Counted from the stretch's first letter, positions 9,054 through 18,562 are shown. The stretch: 64,000 nucleotides of DNA from Rhodospirillaceae bacterium (GCA_002711555.1 PARQ01000007.1:1-64000); one strand, 5' to 3'. A program made the numbers and translations. The notes: a model not told the origin generated them from the letters alone.

Positions 9054-9836
9054 TTATTTTTCGATCATTATTGCTGACAGCATTCGGCCATAATCTGATT
9101 GTCCGTGGGTATACCCATAACGGTAGCTAAAAAACCGCTCATTGTCCGCATACGTATCATGTCCAGTCCAACTGACTTTATCTAGTCCCTGGTCTTTCAT
9201 CAAACTTGTGATGTAGCCTGGTAAATCAAATAAAAAATGTGCTGCTCGTGATGCCTCCCTGAAAAAAACTGCATTTTTTTGATTCTGATCTAAAAAGGGT
9301 TTTAGAAATTTTTCACTTACCTCATAAGAACGAGGCCCAATTGTAGGACCGATGGCTGCAATTATAGAATCAGATTGTGCCCCTATTTCGCACATTTCAT
9401 CGATGGTAGCCTCAACAACACCTGCAAGAGCACCGCGCCAGCCTGCATGTGCAGCTCCAATTATTCTAGCTTTGGGATCACAAAAAAGAATAGGAGCACA
9501 ATCAGCGCTTAATATTCCAATCGCCATCCCAGGCTTGTTGGTGACCATCGCATCAGCTCGAGGTGTTGCCCCTTTGGCCCAACTTCCATACACACGTTCA
9601 ACCCTCTTACCATGCACTTGAGAAACACTGTTCAAGCTTGTGGCGCCGAGCGAGTCAATAATTAGTTGGCGATTTTCGGTTACTTTAGAAGTCTCATCAT
9701 TAGAACCATAACCAGCATTAAGAGATGCATATATGCCATTACTTACCCCACCATTACGCGTGAAAAACCCATGCCTAATACCTCTTAAAAATGAAAGTTC
9801 CTGATCGGTTAATATCTGCGACACTGGGTCTGTCAT
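9054..9836 (-). CDS. pgeF: Peptidoglycan editing factor, laccase-domain (PgeF/YfiH)
   Basis: A 260-residue DUF152/YfiH protein. Family members act in purine nucleoside phosphorolysis or deamination (FAMIN-like) and, in E. coli, remove misincorporated residues from peptidoglycan precursors. Visible motifs are GIRHGFFTRNGGVS near the N-terminus, the metal-site ADCAPILFCD block, AHAGWRGALAGV, and GPTIGPRSYEV. Its ATG overlaps the stop of the upstream methyltransferase gene (ATGA at 9833-9836), so the two are coupled. The lgt-midA-pgeF order is common in Alphaproteobacteria. Confidence 0.93.
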   Translation of the reverse strand: MTDPVSQILTDQELSFLRGIRHGFFTRNGGVSNGIYASLNAGYGSNDETSKVTENRQLIIDSLGATSLNSVSQVHGKRVERVYGSWAKGATPRADAMVTNKPGMAIGILSADCAPILFCDPKARIIGAAHAGWRGALAGVVEATIDEMCEIGAQSDSIIAAIGPTIGPRSYEVSEKFLKPFLDQNQKNAVFFREASRAAHFLFDLPGYITSLMKDQGLDKVSWTGHDTYADNERFFSYRYGYTHGQSDYGRMLSAIMIEK

Positions 9837-10921
9837 TTAATAAATCCAGGAGGAAATAACGGCGGCGTTTCATCTCCCGAGGTTAACGCCAGCACCTGAA
9901 ATAGGGTGCCCATTTCACTGGGCTCGATCAAGCGATTACAAGCGCTGTCTATTTTGACCTTTTCTTTTTCTGACGCAAACTCCTTAAGACGGGAGGCCCT
10001 CACGTCAATGCCCATAGACAAAAGAAACTCGCGTTGTGCTATTGGCCCCCAACAACATACCCCCTGAGGAACAGCGCGCTTCAATGCAGAAAAATCCAAA
10101 TGCGCCGAAATATCCACCTTGCCCGGAGAATCAAGAAAATTCTTTGCTTGATGCCCATGTAATCCTTGAAGAGTTGCTTTTGGCTCTTTGAACTCAGAAC
10201 CGTAGTCAATCACCAACGCCGCGCCACCCTTTTCTGTTATCCCCAAAGCTAGAATTTCAAACAAGGAAATAGCCGCAGGGCAAATCTCTGTTACATCTCC
10301 AATTTTAGCGTTGCGAGTAATCACATCATCTATCAGAGACACTTGTGGGGTCTCACTCGGACTGATCATCAAGTCAAGTCCCTCTTTGCCTATTCCGACT
10401 AAAACTTCACGCCATCCCGCATCAGTGTATCGAAACTGGTGAATTGGCAAGGCATCAAAAAATTCGTTCGCAATAATAAAGTTTGGCATATCCGGCAAAG
10501 TAGCCACACTATCGTGCCATGTTGGACTATAATCTGATAATCGGTTCTTCTGGGTTTTCCGAAGTACAGGATTAGTTTCTACAAGATGCACTGAAATAGC
10601 CTCCAAGAACTCTGGTGCAATTTTCGCAGCACGCAGCGCATCCGTTATCAGCGTCCCGCGACCTGGCCCTAGCTCTACCAAGCCAGCTTCTGCAGGCGAA
10701 CCTGACAAACGCCACATTTCAACAACCCACAAACCGATAAGTTCACCAAAAATTTGGCTAATATCGGGGGCGGTAATGAAATCACCATCGCGACCGAATG
10801 GGTCTGCTGTTCTGTAATATCCGTGCTGCGGATGCAGTAATGCTTCAGCCATAAAAGCGGCAATTGTCACTGGACCCTGTGTCCTGATCCGCCTTTGTAA
10901 GCTCTGAAGAAGCTGGTTCAA
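9833..10921 (-). CDS. SAM-dependent methyltransferase, MidA/NDUFAF7 family
   Basis: A 362-residue homologue of mitochondrial NDUFAF7 (MidA), which methylates an arginine of a complex I subunit during assembly. The family N-terminus is plain (GPVTIAAFMAEALLHPQHGYY), followed by DPFGRDGDFITAPDISQIFGE and the SAM-binding VELGPGRGTLITDALRA (about 82-98). IIANEFFDALPIHQF and VIDYGSE are later family blocks. It is downstream of lgt by 14 bases and overlaps pgeF. The bacterial role is inferred from the mitochondrial counterpart. Confidence 0.9.
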   Translation of the reverse strand: MNQLLQSLQRRIRTQGPVTIAAFMAEALLHPQHGYYRTADPFGRDGDFITAPDISQIFGELIGLWVVEMWRLSGSPAEAGLVELGPGRGTLITDALRAAKIAPEFLEAISVHLVETNPVLRKTQKNRLSDYSPTWHDSVATLPDMPNFIIANEFFDALPIHQFRYTDAGWREVLVGIGKEGLDLMISPSETPQVSLIDDVITRNAKIGDVTEICPAAISLFEILALGITEKGGAALVIDYGSEFKEPKATLQGLHGHQAKNFLDSPGKVDISAHLDFSALKRAVPQGVCCWGPIAQREFLLSMGIDVRASRLKEFASEKEKVKIDSACNRLIEPSEMGTLFQVLALTSGDETPPLFPPGFIK

Positions 10922-10935
10922 TCTTCTATCAATTC

Positions 10936-11742
10936 CTATTTTACTTTGATAGGCGGTTGGCGCAAAGCGCGAACCACAACTAGCGTTCCCAGTACGATCA
11001 TTATTGATGACAATAGTTGCCCCCAGGTTATGCCGAAAGGTAAATCGTCAACAAAATGAGTTTGTTCGCGAAAGATTTCTCCCACCGAACGTAAAAACCC
11101 ATATCCTGCTAGGAATGTCCCACCAATCAGTCCGGGCCGCATTAATGCATCTCGCCTAAATATCAGCCAGGTGAGGATACCGAAAAGGACTATGCCCTCA
11201 AGTCCCGCCTCATAAAGTTGGCTTGGGTGACGCACCTCAGGCCCCGCCCTAGGAAAAATAACACCCCACGACACGTCAGTAGTTCGACCCCATAATTCAC
11301 CGTTAACAAAGTTACCAATCCGCCCGAGGAATAGCCCCACTGGGGTTGCCGCAGCCAACAAGTCAGCTAGCGGCCAAAAATCTTTCTTGTTTACCCGCCC
11401 GTATAGATACATGGCGAAAATTACTCCCAATAAACCGCCATGGAAAGCCATACCGCCTTTCCATGGCTGTAAAACCTCAATAGGATTATCGATATAATAC
11501 GCTGGGTTCCAAAGTAGAACAAACCCCAGCCGCCCCCCAATTAAGACACCCAAGGTCGCCCATACGAATAAATCGTCAATATCAACACGCTTCACGATAA
11601 ACGGCGGACGCAAGGTCAGTGAGATGCAATAACGCCACCCAAAAACCAATCCTGTAATATAAGCTAGTGCATACCAGCGTATTTCAAACGGACCGAGGGC
11701 AAAAGCAACTGCATCGAACTGCGGAAAAATGTAAGGGCCCAT
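10936..11742 (-). CDS. lgt: Prolipoprotein diacylglyceryl transferase
   Basis: Inner-membrane enzyme that moves a diacylglyceryl group from phosphatidylglycerol to the lipobox cysteine of prolipoproteins. 268 residues with several membrane helices, the Lgt signature GRIGNFVNGELWGR (about 141-154), and the downstream HPSQLYEAGLEG block; GGMAFHGGLLG is also typical. The putative lipoprotein three genes downstream would be a substrate. It starts three bases after the hldD stop and precedes the MidA-type gene. Confidence 0.97.
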   Translation of the reverse strand: MGPYIFPQFDAVAFALGPFEIRWYALAYITGLVFGWRYCISLTLRPPFIVKRVDIDDLFVWATLGVLIGGRLGFVLLWNPAYYIDNPIEVLQPWKGGMAFHGGLLGVIFAMYLYGRVNKKDFWPLADLLAAATPVGLFLGRIGNFVNGELWGRTTDVSWGVIFPRAGPEVRHPSQLYEAGLEGIVLFGILTWLIFRRDALMRPGLIGGTFLAGYGFLRSVGEIFREQTHFVDDLPFGITWGQLLSSIMIVLGTLVVVRALRQPPIKVK

Positions 11743-11745
11743 ATC

Positions 11746-12729
11746 TCAGCGATACCGGTCAGTCGTAGAGAGATAATTACGGATGTAAAGTTTGGTGCCT
11801 TCCTCAATAGATGTAAAAGGCTTGTTGTATCCACTATCCCGTAGGCGCGACATCCTTGCTTCAGTGAAATACTGATATTTCTCACGAATGGCTATTGGAG
11901 TAGCTACGTAATCAATGCAAGAATTTACACCCATCGCCGCAAAACACGACTCCGCAAGTTTCCTGAAGCTCTGTGCTTCCCCTGTCCCACAATTATAAAT
12001 GCCATTTACTTTATTCATCGAATAGAGCCAAAGCATAATATCTACACAATCGTTGACCCATACAAAATCGCGCATTTGGGCTCCATCATCATAGTCAGGA
12101 TGGTGAGATTGGAAAAGTTTCGCACGCCCAGTTTTGGAGATTTGTTCAAAGAGCTGCACTGCTACACTTCTCTGACCACCTTTATGATATTCATTTGGCC
12201 CGTAAACGTTGAAAAATTTTAACCCTGCCCATTTCTTTGGACTATAGCCTGCTGCTGACATAGATAGGACTTGCTGATCAAACAGCTGTTTGGACCATCC
12301 GTAGGCATTCAACGGCCTTAGCTCCGCCAACGCAGCAGGATCATTGTCATCGTCAAAGCCTTGCTTCCCATCGCCGTATGTGGCCGCTGAGGAGGCATAG
12401 ATAAAAGCTGCGTTATTCTCCACACACCAACGCCAAAGCATCATAGATACGCCTACGTTGTTATCTAAGAGATGCGCAAAATTGGTTTCGGTTGTCTCCG
12501 ATGTTGCGCCCATGTGGAAAATACCGTCGACCTCACCAGCATGCGCTTTTAGCCATTTTGGCAACTCCCCTGGTGCAACAATCTCGGCTACATCATGTTT
12601 TGCCAGGTTACGCTGTCTCTCAGCACTATCAATCCGGTCGCAAACTACTAATGGCGTCGAACCACGCTCACACAATGCACCAACAAGGTTGGAGCCAATA
12701 AATCCTGAGCCTCCGGTGATTATAATCAT
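11746..12729 (-). CDS. hldD: ADP-L-glycero-D-manno-heptose 6-epimerase
   Basis: Extended short-chain dehydrogenase that makes the ADP-heptose used in the lipopolysaccharide inner core. 327 residues with the Rossmann GGSGFIGSN at residues 5-13, the SSAATYGDG active-site serine segment, and the catalytic YGWSK (YxxxK). FFNVYGPNEYHKGGQRSVA is diagnostic for HldD/RfaD. It heads the minus-strand run that reaches ychF. Its presence implies a heptose-containing LPS core, even though no other LPS gene is in the window. Confidence 0.92.
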   Translation of the reverse strand: MIIITGGSGFIGSNLVGALCERGSTPLVVCDRIDSAERQRNLAKHDVAEIVAPGELPKWLKAHAGEVDGIFHMGATSETTETNFAHLLDNNVGVSMMLWRWCVENNAAFIYASSAATYGDGKQGFDDDNDPAALAELRPLNAYGWSKQLFDQQVLSMSAAGYSPKKWAGLKFFNVYGPNEYHKGGQRSVAVQLFEQISKTGRAKLFQSHHPDYDDGAQMRDFVWVNDCVDIMLWLYSMNKVNGIYNCGTGEAQSFRKLAESCFAAMGVNSCIDYVATPIAIREKYQYFTEARMSRLRDSGYNKPFTSIEEGTKLYIRNYLSTTDRYR

Positions 12730-12813
12730 ATTACATGCGCCTGATAGTAGACTTCTCTTATTAGCTGGCTAAATAACTTCCTGCAAGCCACATAAACAAT
12801 GCAAGCTGTATGA

Positions 12814-12842
12814 TTGAAACAGTCTCTAGGATCAATTATACT
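12814..12842 (+). promoter_or_regulatory. Sigma70-type promoter for the ubiK-like gene
   Basis: TTGAAA at 12814-12819 and TATACT at 12837-12842 are separated by exactly 17 bases, a strong match to the housekeeping -35/-10 consensus. Transcription would begin near 12849, about 24 bases before the ATG at 12873. That leaves room for the AGAAAGG ribosome site and argues for this start over the GTG at 12858. Confidence 0.55.
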
Positions 12843-12872
12843 TATTGAGAGAACTTTGTGAGAAAGGTTGTC

Positions 12873-13169
12873 ATGCAAACTGAAAATAGACTCTTCGATG
12901 ACATAGCTCGTGTAGCTAGTGGAGCCACCTCAACGCTGGTAAATATTCGTACTGAGTTAGAGAGCATGATCAAACAGCGGTTAGAGCGCATTTTGACGGA
13001 TATGGATCTGGTACCCCGTGATGAATTCGAAGCGGTTAAGGCGGTTGCAGCCCAAGCGCGGGCTGAACAAGAGTTGTTGGAAGAAAGAGTTGCTGAATTA
13101 GAAGCTTCTCTTAATAAGAATCTCCCTAACAAGGGAGAGAAACGCTATAAAAAACCTCCAAAAAAATAG
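12873..13169 (+). CDS. UbiK/YqiC-like accessory factor (BMFP domain)
   Basis: A 98-residue helical protein of the BMFP/YqiC family; in Enterobacteria UbiK is an accessory factor for aerobic ubiquinone synthesis and binds the lipid-binding UbiJ. The family pattern is visible: an N-terminal amphipathic helix around FDDIARVASGATS, the VPRDEFEAVKAVAAQAR block, and a leucine-zipper-like coiled coil (EELLEERVAELEASL region). It ends in a basic Lys-rich tail. The ATG at 12873 has AGAAAGG five bases upstream. It is divergent from hldD, preceded by a good promoter, and followed by the YbjN gene. Confidence 0.82.
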   Translation: MQTENRLFDDIARVASGATSTLVNIRTELESMIKQRLERILTDMDLVPRDEFEAVKAVAAQARAEQELLEERVAELEASLNKNLPNKGEKRYKKPPKK

Positions 13170-13371
13170 TTATCCACGTCTAATTGTTCAAAAGCTAATT
13201 CTCCTCTTGCAATAGATAAATCAGATAGTGCAGTCTATCCATGGTATTTGTTTGACTCATGGACACTATATCTAGGTATCTAATGTTTTTTGGTGGATTT
13301 TTTATACAGTACATTCGGCATAAAAGTTGTTTTGTTGCGATCAACCCTGGGGGTTCAGGAGGCAAGAGCAT

Positions 13372-13875
13372 ATGTCCCTAATATCTGAGGGATTTTCTGA
13401 GAGGAGCTACAACCCCTTAGATTTGCTAGAAGAGTTAGTTATGGCTAATGAATGGCCATACGAGAGAGCTAGCGAAGATGAATTGGTCGTGGAAATGAGC
13501 GGCTGTTGGTGTGACTATAAATTATTCTTTGTATGGCGTGAAGATTTGAATGCTCTCTATTTTACCTCGGTGTTCGATTCTAGAGTCATCGAAGAAAAAC
13601 GCCTTGCAGTAGTCGAACTTACGGGGCTGGTTAATGAGAAATTGTGGCTAGGACATTTTGAAGTTGGCTCAGAGGATGGCCTCCCCGTATATCGTTATAC
13701 AATGCTGGCCCGTGGACGCAACACCGTGTCAATTGAGCAATTAGAAGATCTAGTTGATATAGCCTTGATGGAGTGTGAACGCTTTTATCCGGCTTTACAA
13801 TTCGTGGTTTGGGCCGGCAGGACCCCTAAAGACGCAATGGCATCTGCTATGATGGAAACAGCCGGCGAGGCCTAG
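13372..13875 (+). CDS. YbjN domain-containing protein
   Basis: A 167-residue YbjN-family protein, a type III secretion chaperone-like fold often linked to stress phenotypes but of unknown biochemistry. The sequence is rich in aromatic and acidic residues; the NEWPYERASEDELVVE and WCDYKLFFVWREDLNALYF segments are typical, and there is no signal peptide. The ATG at 13372 follows AGGAGG by nine bases; an upstream TTG at 13327 would add 15 residues with no ribosome site. It lies 25 bases before proC, a conserved pairing in Alphaproteobacteria. Confidence 0.85.
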   Translation: MSLISEGFSERSYNPLDLLEELVMANEWPYERASEDELVVEMSGCWCDYKLFFVWREDLNALYFTSVFDSRVIEEKRLAVVELTGLVNEKLWLGHFEVGSEDGLPVYRYTMLARGRNTVSIEQLEDLVDIALMECERFYPALQFVVWAGRTPKDAMASAMMETAGEA

Positions 13876-13900
13876 ATCTAAAACTTTACAGGTATAAAAC

Positions 13901-14725
13901 ATGAACATTGAAACACAGCGTCCATTGCTTTTAGTAGGATGTGGGAAAATGGGTTCTGCAATACTTTCGGGATTGCTGCCCCAAATTCAATCAAGCGCTT
14001 GTATCAAGGTTGTTGACCCGAATGGAATTCCTACACAGTCCTGCAAAGATGGTATTTCTGTTTTTAAGGAAGCGAAAGAACTGCCGTCAAATTTTGAGCC
14101 AAGCATCATCATCTTTGCGGTTAAACCGCAACAAATGAAAAAAGTAGTACCCTCCTATTTGCGGTTTGTTGAAAGCGATGCATTATTTATTTCGATAGCC
14201 GCAGGCACCACTATCAAATTTTTTGAGGATATTTTAGGATCAAATGCTGCTATCATTCGGGCTATGCCCAACACGCCGGCTTTAGTTAAACAAGCAATAA
14301 CTGTTGCGTGCCCCAATGCAGCGATAACCGATTCTCAAATGGCATCGGCGAAGCTATTATTAGAAACAATTGGTGAAGTAATTTTCATCTCCGATGAGGA
14401 CCTGCTCGACCCCATTACCGCCATATCTGGTAGCGGGCCAGCATATGTATTTTTTATGATCGAGTGTCTTACACAAGCTGGACTAGAAAACGGCCTACCC
14501 TCAAAGTTAGCTAGCACGTTAGCTCTTAAAACGGTTTCCGGGGCAGGAATGCTTGCTTTAGAGAGCTCGGAAACCCCGGAACAATTGAGACAGAACGTAA
14601 CTAGTCCGGGCGGCACCACTTTTGAGGCACTGCAGGTACTAACAGCGAATGACAACGGACTTAAACAATTAATTTCAGGCGCAGTTTCTGCCGCCACGCG
14701 CCGAAGCAGAGAATTAGCGGACTAG
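13901..14725 (+). CDS. proC: Pyrroline-5-carboxylate reductase
   Basis: Last step of proline synthesis, NAD(P)H-dependent. The 274-residue protein has the Rossmann motif LLVGCGKMGSAI near residues 10-21, the VKPQQM segment, SIAAGTTIKFFE, the MPNTPALVKQ block, and the C-terminal ProC signature AISGSGPAYVFFMIE followed by LRQNVTSPGGTTFEAL. Length and motif order are standard. It shares strand and close spacing with the YbjN gene upstream and a TetR-type regulator downstream. Confidence 0.96.
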   Translation: MNIETQRPLLLVGCGKMGSAILSGLLPQIQSSACIKVVDPNGIPTQSCKDGISVFKEAKELPSNFEPSIIIFAVKPQQMKKVVPSYLRFVESDALFISIAAGTTIKFFEDILGSNAAIIRAMPNTPALVKQAITVACPNAAITDSQMASAKLLLETIGEVIFISDEDLLDPITAISGSGPAYVFFMIECLTQAGLENGLPSKLASTLALKTVSGAGMLALESSETPEQLRQNVTSPGGTTFEALQVLTANDNGLKQLISGAVSAATRRSRELAD

Positions 14726-14757
14726 GACTTTCTTACAATTTACAGTATCATAAGAGA

Positions 14758-15378
14758 ATGGCTGTAGTAAAAGACTTGGATAAAGTTATTTTCGAGACTG
14801 CATTTGATTTAGCTCTCGAAAATAGTTGGAGAGCATTTTCACTCTCACAGCTTGCTCATGCAGTTGCCGAAAAAACATCAATTAGCCCGACGCTTGTTCG
14901 CGCCCATTGCCCTGCTAAGGCAGCCATACTTTCAATCTTTGAACGACACATTGATTCGTTAGTCCTAGCCGAGGAAACACCTTTCACTGAACAAGATACG
15001 GCCCGGGATCGAATCTTTGAAATGCTCATGCTTCGATTTGAGGCAATGCAGGAATACAAGCCAGCCCTAGCTCGAATTAGCCGTGACCTAACTTTAGACC
15101 CGTTCAGTGTTTTAGCAAATGGCCCAACACTTCTGCTGTCAATGTCAAAAATGCTCAACGCCTCAGGGCATTCGACAACTGGCCTAATCGGCGTAGCCGA
15201 AACCCATGGGCTATTGATTATATGGATATCTACTTTTCGCACTTGGCTTACTGATAATAACCCAGATCATAGCCTGACCATGGCTACCCTCGACAAAAAT
15301 TTACGGCGTGGAAAGAGATTTCTGAATCGATTTAAAGCGCCTTTGTCTTTCAAACCAAACCCTATGGCAAAAACTTAA
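14758..15378 (+). CDS. TetR-family transcriptional regulator
   Basis: A 206-residue protein with an N-terminal helix-turn-helix of the TetR type: AFDLALENSWRAFSLSQLAHAV, then a recognition region SISPTLVRAHCPAKAAILSIF (about 40-60). The remaining helical part would bind a ligand and dimerise, ending with the LDKNLRRGKRFLNRF helix. The HTH is divergent from textbook TetR, so a COQ9-like fold is an alternative; both share this architecture. The ligand is unknown. It follows proC by 32 bases and is convergent with the sensor kinase gene. Confidence 0.65.
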   Translation: MAVVKDLDKVIFETAFDLALENSWRAFSLSQLAHAVAEKTSISPTLVRAHCPAKAAILSIFERHIDSLVLAEETPFTEQDTARDRIFEMLMLRFEAMQEYKPALARISRDLTLDPFSVLANGPTLLLSMSKMLNASGHSTTGLIGVAETHGLLIIWISTFRTWLTDNNPDHSLTMATLDKNLRRGKRFLNRFKAPLSFKPNPMAKT

Positions 15379-15402
15379 GTCTAAACATTCGTCCTCGTAG
15401 AC

Positions 15403-16761
15403 TTATTGCGGAATACGCAATTTAGCTCTAAGACCTCCTCGAGGTGAATCTGTCAGAGAAATATCCCCCCCATGAGCACGAACTATATCTTCTGCTATCG
15501 CGAGCCCCAAACCAGTACCCCCAGTCTTTGAATTACGTGACTGATCTAATCTATGGAATGGGCGAAACACGTCGCCACGATCAGCCTCTGGGATACCAGG
15601 CCCATCATCATCGATTGTGATTTCGATCATACCCTGTCTTTTGCCAGTTAAAGCCCACACGTGTTCACCATGGCGACACGCGTTGGCAATCAAATTATTC
15701 AAACAACGCCTTAATGCCTCACGCTTTATCGGTAATTCAAATTTGCCCTCTACATGGCAGTCTATAGCTATGCCATTGCGTTTCCAATCCGCAACCACAG
15801 CCTCTACGAAAGCTGAGATCTCCACGGGCTCGGCAATTTCATCACCTTCTCCTCGTGCAAAGGCTAGATAACCATCTATCATTAACTCCATTTCTGTAAT
15901 ATCTGACTTGAGATCCTCTATTCCACTCGCCCCTGTCATCATCTCGAGCTGAAGTTTCATTCGGGTCAAGGGTGTCCGCAAATCGTGACTCACCCCGGAT
16001 AACATGTCTGTACGCTGACGCATTTGGCGACGAAGTCGCCCTCGCATCAAATTAAAGGCAATTCCCGCTTGTCGAACCTCAGTTGCGCCCGCAATATTAA
16101 TATCTGAACTGATCTCACGGCCCTTACCAAATTCATCTGCCGCTGCTGCAAGTCTGCGAATGGGCTTTACTTGGTTGCGCATAAAAACTGCAGCCACAAC
16201 CAACAAAATAACAGATGTTCCAACCATCCAAAGTATAAAAATGTAAGTAGTATCGCTAAAAACCCTTTCACCGGGGGCCGTAACCTCCAACACGCCATTT
16301 GCCATTTTCAAATGTATTAATACCCTCTTTTTAAAAGAGGAAGTATCAATCACAAAAGGTAACTGCACCCGTTCTGCAAGTTGTTTGGCAAGTGCCTTAT
16401 CAAGAATCCCCACATGGTATTGATTTACAGCGGGGAGTTCTTGATTGGGAAAAAATTTCATGTCCAATAAAAAATGACGACGTGATTGATAAAAAATTTC
16501 GTCTTTATTCTCGCCCTGGAAATTCCGATTCAATTTTTCAATCACAAAACCGATCTCACCAGCAATTGCACTCGTTAGTCGCCGCGTGACAGTCTCCCAA
16601 TGCCTATCGAAAAAGATTATTGCGGACACCACTTGCAATATAATAAGAGGAGTGACAATGATCATTAGTGAACGACCAAGTAGGGTGTTTGGTAGAAACC
16701 TTTTTAGGAAGAAAAATGGCCTGACACGAGAGATTAGAGTTAATACAGGAATATTTCGCAT
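15403..16761 (-). CDS. EnvZ-like sensor histidine kinase
   Basis: A 452-residue membrane kinase. Two membrane helices (about 31-51 and 172-194) bracket a periplasmic sensor of roughly 120 residues; a HAMP linker follows (NQVKPIRRLAAAADEFGKG), then the phosphoacceptor H259 in GVSHDLRTPLTRMKL and a HATPase_c domain with NLIANACRHG, DDGPGIP and GGTGLGLAIAEDI. The DHp/ATPase pattern and partner match EnvZ/OmpR-type systems of Alphaproteobacteria. It starts four bases after its response regulator. The signal it reads is not known. Confidence 0.92.
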   Translation of the reverse strand: MRNIPVLTLISRVRPFFFLKRFLPNTLLGRSLMIIVTPLIILQVVSAIIFFDRHWETVTRRLTSAIAGEIGFVIEKLNRNFQGENKDEIFYQSRRHFLLDMKFFPNQELPAVNQYHVGILDKALAKQLAERVQLPFVIDTSSFKKRVLIHLKMANGVLEVTAPGERVFSDTTYIFILWMVGTSVILLVVAAVFMRNQVKPIRRLAAAADEFGKGREISSDINIAGATEVRQAGIAFNLMRGRLRRQMRQRTDMLSGVSHDLRTPLTRMKLQLEMMTGASGIEDLKSDITEMELMIDGYLAFARGEGDEIAEPVEISAFVEAVVADWKRNGIAIDCHVEGKFELPIKREALRRCLNNLIANACRHGEHVWALTGKRQGMIEITIDDDGPGIPEADRGDVFRPFHRLDQSRNSKTGGTGLGLAIAEDIVRAHGGDISLTDSPRGGLRAKLRIPQ

Positions 16762-16765
16762 GTCC

Positions 16766-17464
16766 TCAGTCCGGCCTTAATACATAGCCACGGCCTCGCA
16801 CCGTCTGCAGGTAGCGAGGTGTTTTTGGATCCTTTTCAAATTTACGGCGAAGGCGGGTCACCTGAACATCTACGCTACGTTCCCCACCCTCGATATCACA
16901 TTCCTCCGTTAATTCTAATCGTGTTAACACCACACCTGGTCGAGTTGCTAATGCGGTTAATAAACTTGCTTCCGCGGAAGTTAGTTTGATCAAACCACTG
17001 GTACCACTTAATAAGGCTCGTTTAGGCTCAAAACAGAATGCACCGAGCATAACAATTGACGGCATTTCGTCCTCAATATCCGGTTCATTCGATTGAGTCC
17101 GTCGCAAGATAGTCCTGATCCGCAAAAGAAGTTCACGCGGCTCAAATGGCTTGGAGATGTAATCCTCAACGCCGGCCTCAAGACCGTCAATTCTGTCTTT
17201 AATTTCTCCCATTGCAGTAAGCATTAATATTGGCACCGCATTTCTGTGATTAAGTTCACGCGCAAAACTTAGCCCATCCAGGCCAGGCATCATGCGATCA
17301 AGTACCATTAGGTCGAATTGAATTGACCTTTGAACATCTTTTGCCGATTCGGCGTTATCTGCGGTCGTTACCCTATAACCATTGTCATTAAGGAATTTTT
17401 TCAACAAATTTCGTAGTCGCGTATCGTCATCCACCACGAGTATATGTGCGAATTCTGAGTCCAT
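16766..17464 (-). CDS. OmpR-family response regulator
   Basis: A 232-residue DNA-binding response regulator. The receiver domain (about 7-120) has the acidic pocket VVDDD, phosphoacceptor D56 in LMVLDRMMPG, and the switch Thr in LMLTAMG and the Lys in YISKPFEP. The C-terminal winged helix (about 140-230) ends in VQVTRLRRKFEKDPKTPRYLQTVRGRGY, typical of OmpR/PhoB. It is cotranscribed with the kinase that follows and is divergent from ilvE. Regulon unknown. Confidence 0.94.
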   Translation of the reverse strand: MDSEFAHILVVDDDTRLRNLLKKFLNDNGYRVTTADNAESAKDVQRSIQFDLMVLDRMMPGLDGLSFARELNHRNAVPILMLTAMGEIKDRIDGLEAGVEDYISKPFEPRELLLRIRTILRRTQSNEPDIEDEMPSIVMLGAFCFEPKRALLSGTSGLIKLTSAEASLLTALATRPGVVLTRLELTEECDIEGGERSVDVQVTRLRRKFEKDPKTPRYLQTVRGRGYVLRPD

Positions 17465-17595
17465 AGTTATAAGTATACCACTTTTTTAAAAATTGACGGG
17501 GTTTACCATCGAGTCACATTTTTTTAAATACGAAATGATTATCCTTAAGTAATGTGTAAAATAAACAGGTAAGAAGAACGCTCTGCCCATAGCTT

Positions 17596-17625
17596 TTGAA
17601 TGTGTTTGAAAAAGAGCGGTAAAAT
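17596..17625 (+). promoter_or_regulatory. Candidate sigma70 promoter for ilvE
   Basis: TTGAAT at 17596-17601 and TAAAAT at 17620-17625 are 18 bases apart, in the 188-bp gap between the divergent response regulator and ilvE genes. Transcription would start near 17632, followed by the AAGGGAGA ribosome site just before the ilvE ATG at 17653. Confidence 0.4.
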
Positions 17626-17652
17626 AGCTCGAAAACACAAGGGAGATATAAA

Positions 17653-18555
17653 ATGACTTTTAATCAGCCTTTCGATGATCGCCCAGGACGAATCTGGTTT
17701 GATGGTGCATTAGTGCCTTGGAAGGATGCTACTGTTCATGTTTTGTCGCACGCTCTTCATTACGCATCAGCGGTTTTTGAGGGGGAACGAATTTATGAGG
17801 GACGTATTTTTAAACTACATGAACATACTGAACGTCTTTTTTACAGCGCACGTCAACTTGACATGGAAATGCCTTTCTCTGAAGCAGAAATCAATGATGC
17901 GTGTAATGCGATAGTAGCTGATCACGGTATCAAAGACGGCTATGTGCGCCCCATTGCATGGCGAGGATCGGAGTTAATGGGAGTCTCTGCTCAAGCCACA
18001 AAGATACATGTTGCAGTAGCTGTTTGGGAGTGGCCAGCATATTTTTCATCAGATGCCCGAATGGAAGGCATTAGGATGCAATGGTCAAAATGGAAACGGC
18101 CAGATCCAGAAACTATCCCCGCAGACACCAAAGCTACTGGTCTTTATATGATTTGCACTCTTTCAAAACATGCGGCAGAGGCAAAAGGTTATAATGATGC
18201 TCTAATGTTGGACTATAGGGGCTATATTGCCGAGGCAACGGGTGCGAATATATTCCTCGTTATTGATGGAAAGTTACACACACCAAAGCCAGATTGCTTT
18301 CTTAATGGTATCACACGACGAACCGTTATCGCTCTTGCAAACAAATTTGGATATGAGGTCATTGAACGCCATATCGAACCAGATGAACTAGCCAATGCCA
18401 GTGAGGTTTTCCTGACAGGAAGTGCGGTAGAAGTAACCCCGGTAAAGGAAATAGGTCAGTATAGTTTCAAGCCAGCTAAAATTACACGAACCCTATTAGA
18501 AGCTTATGATGAAGAGGTGCGTCGTGAAGTCCCTGTCACGCTCAATGCTGCATAG
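17653..18555 (+). CDS. ilvE: Branched-chain amino acid aminotransferase
   Basis: Fold type IV PLP transaminase that makes the last step of Leu, Ile and Val synthesis and the first step of their breakdown. The 300-residue protein has the family blocks FDGALVPWKDATVHVLSHALHY (split over residues 16-37), KATGLYMICTLSKHAAE with the PLP lysine (K in DTKATGLY), ATGANIFLV and NGITRRTVIALA. The ribosome site AAGGGAG lies seven bases before the ATG. It is convergent with moaE. Confidence 0.95.
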   Translation: MTFNQPFDDRPGRIWFDGALVPWKDATVHVLSHALHYASAVFEGERIYEGRIFKLHEHTERLFYSARQLDMEMPFSEAEINDACNAIVADHGIKDGYVRPIAWRGSELMGVSAQATKIHVAVAVWEWPAYFSSDARMEGIRMQWSKWKRPDPETIPADTKATGLYMICTLSKHAAEAKGYNDALMLDYRGYIAEATGANIFLVIDGKLHTPKPDCFLNGITRRTVIALANKFGYEVIERHIEPDELANASEVFLTGSAVEVTPVKEIGQYSFKPAKITRTLLEAYDEEVRREVPVTLNAA

Positions 18556-18562
18556 TGTTAGT

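Noticed and set aside
13169..13177. TTATCCACG resembling a DnaA box after the ubiK-like gene
   Set aside because: One mismatch and no cluster nearby; single near matches are expected by chance over 64 kb.
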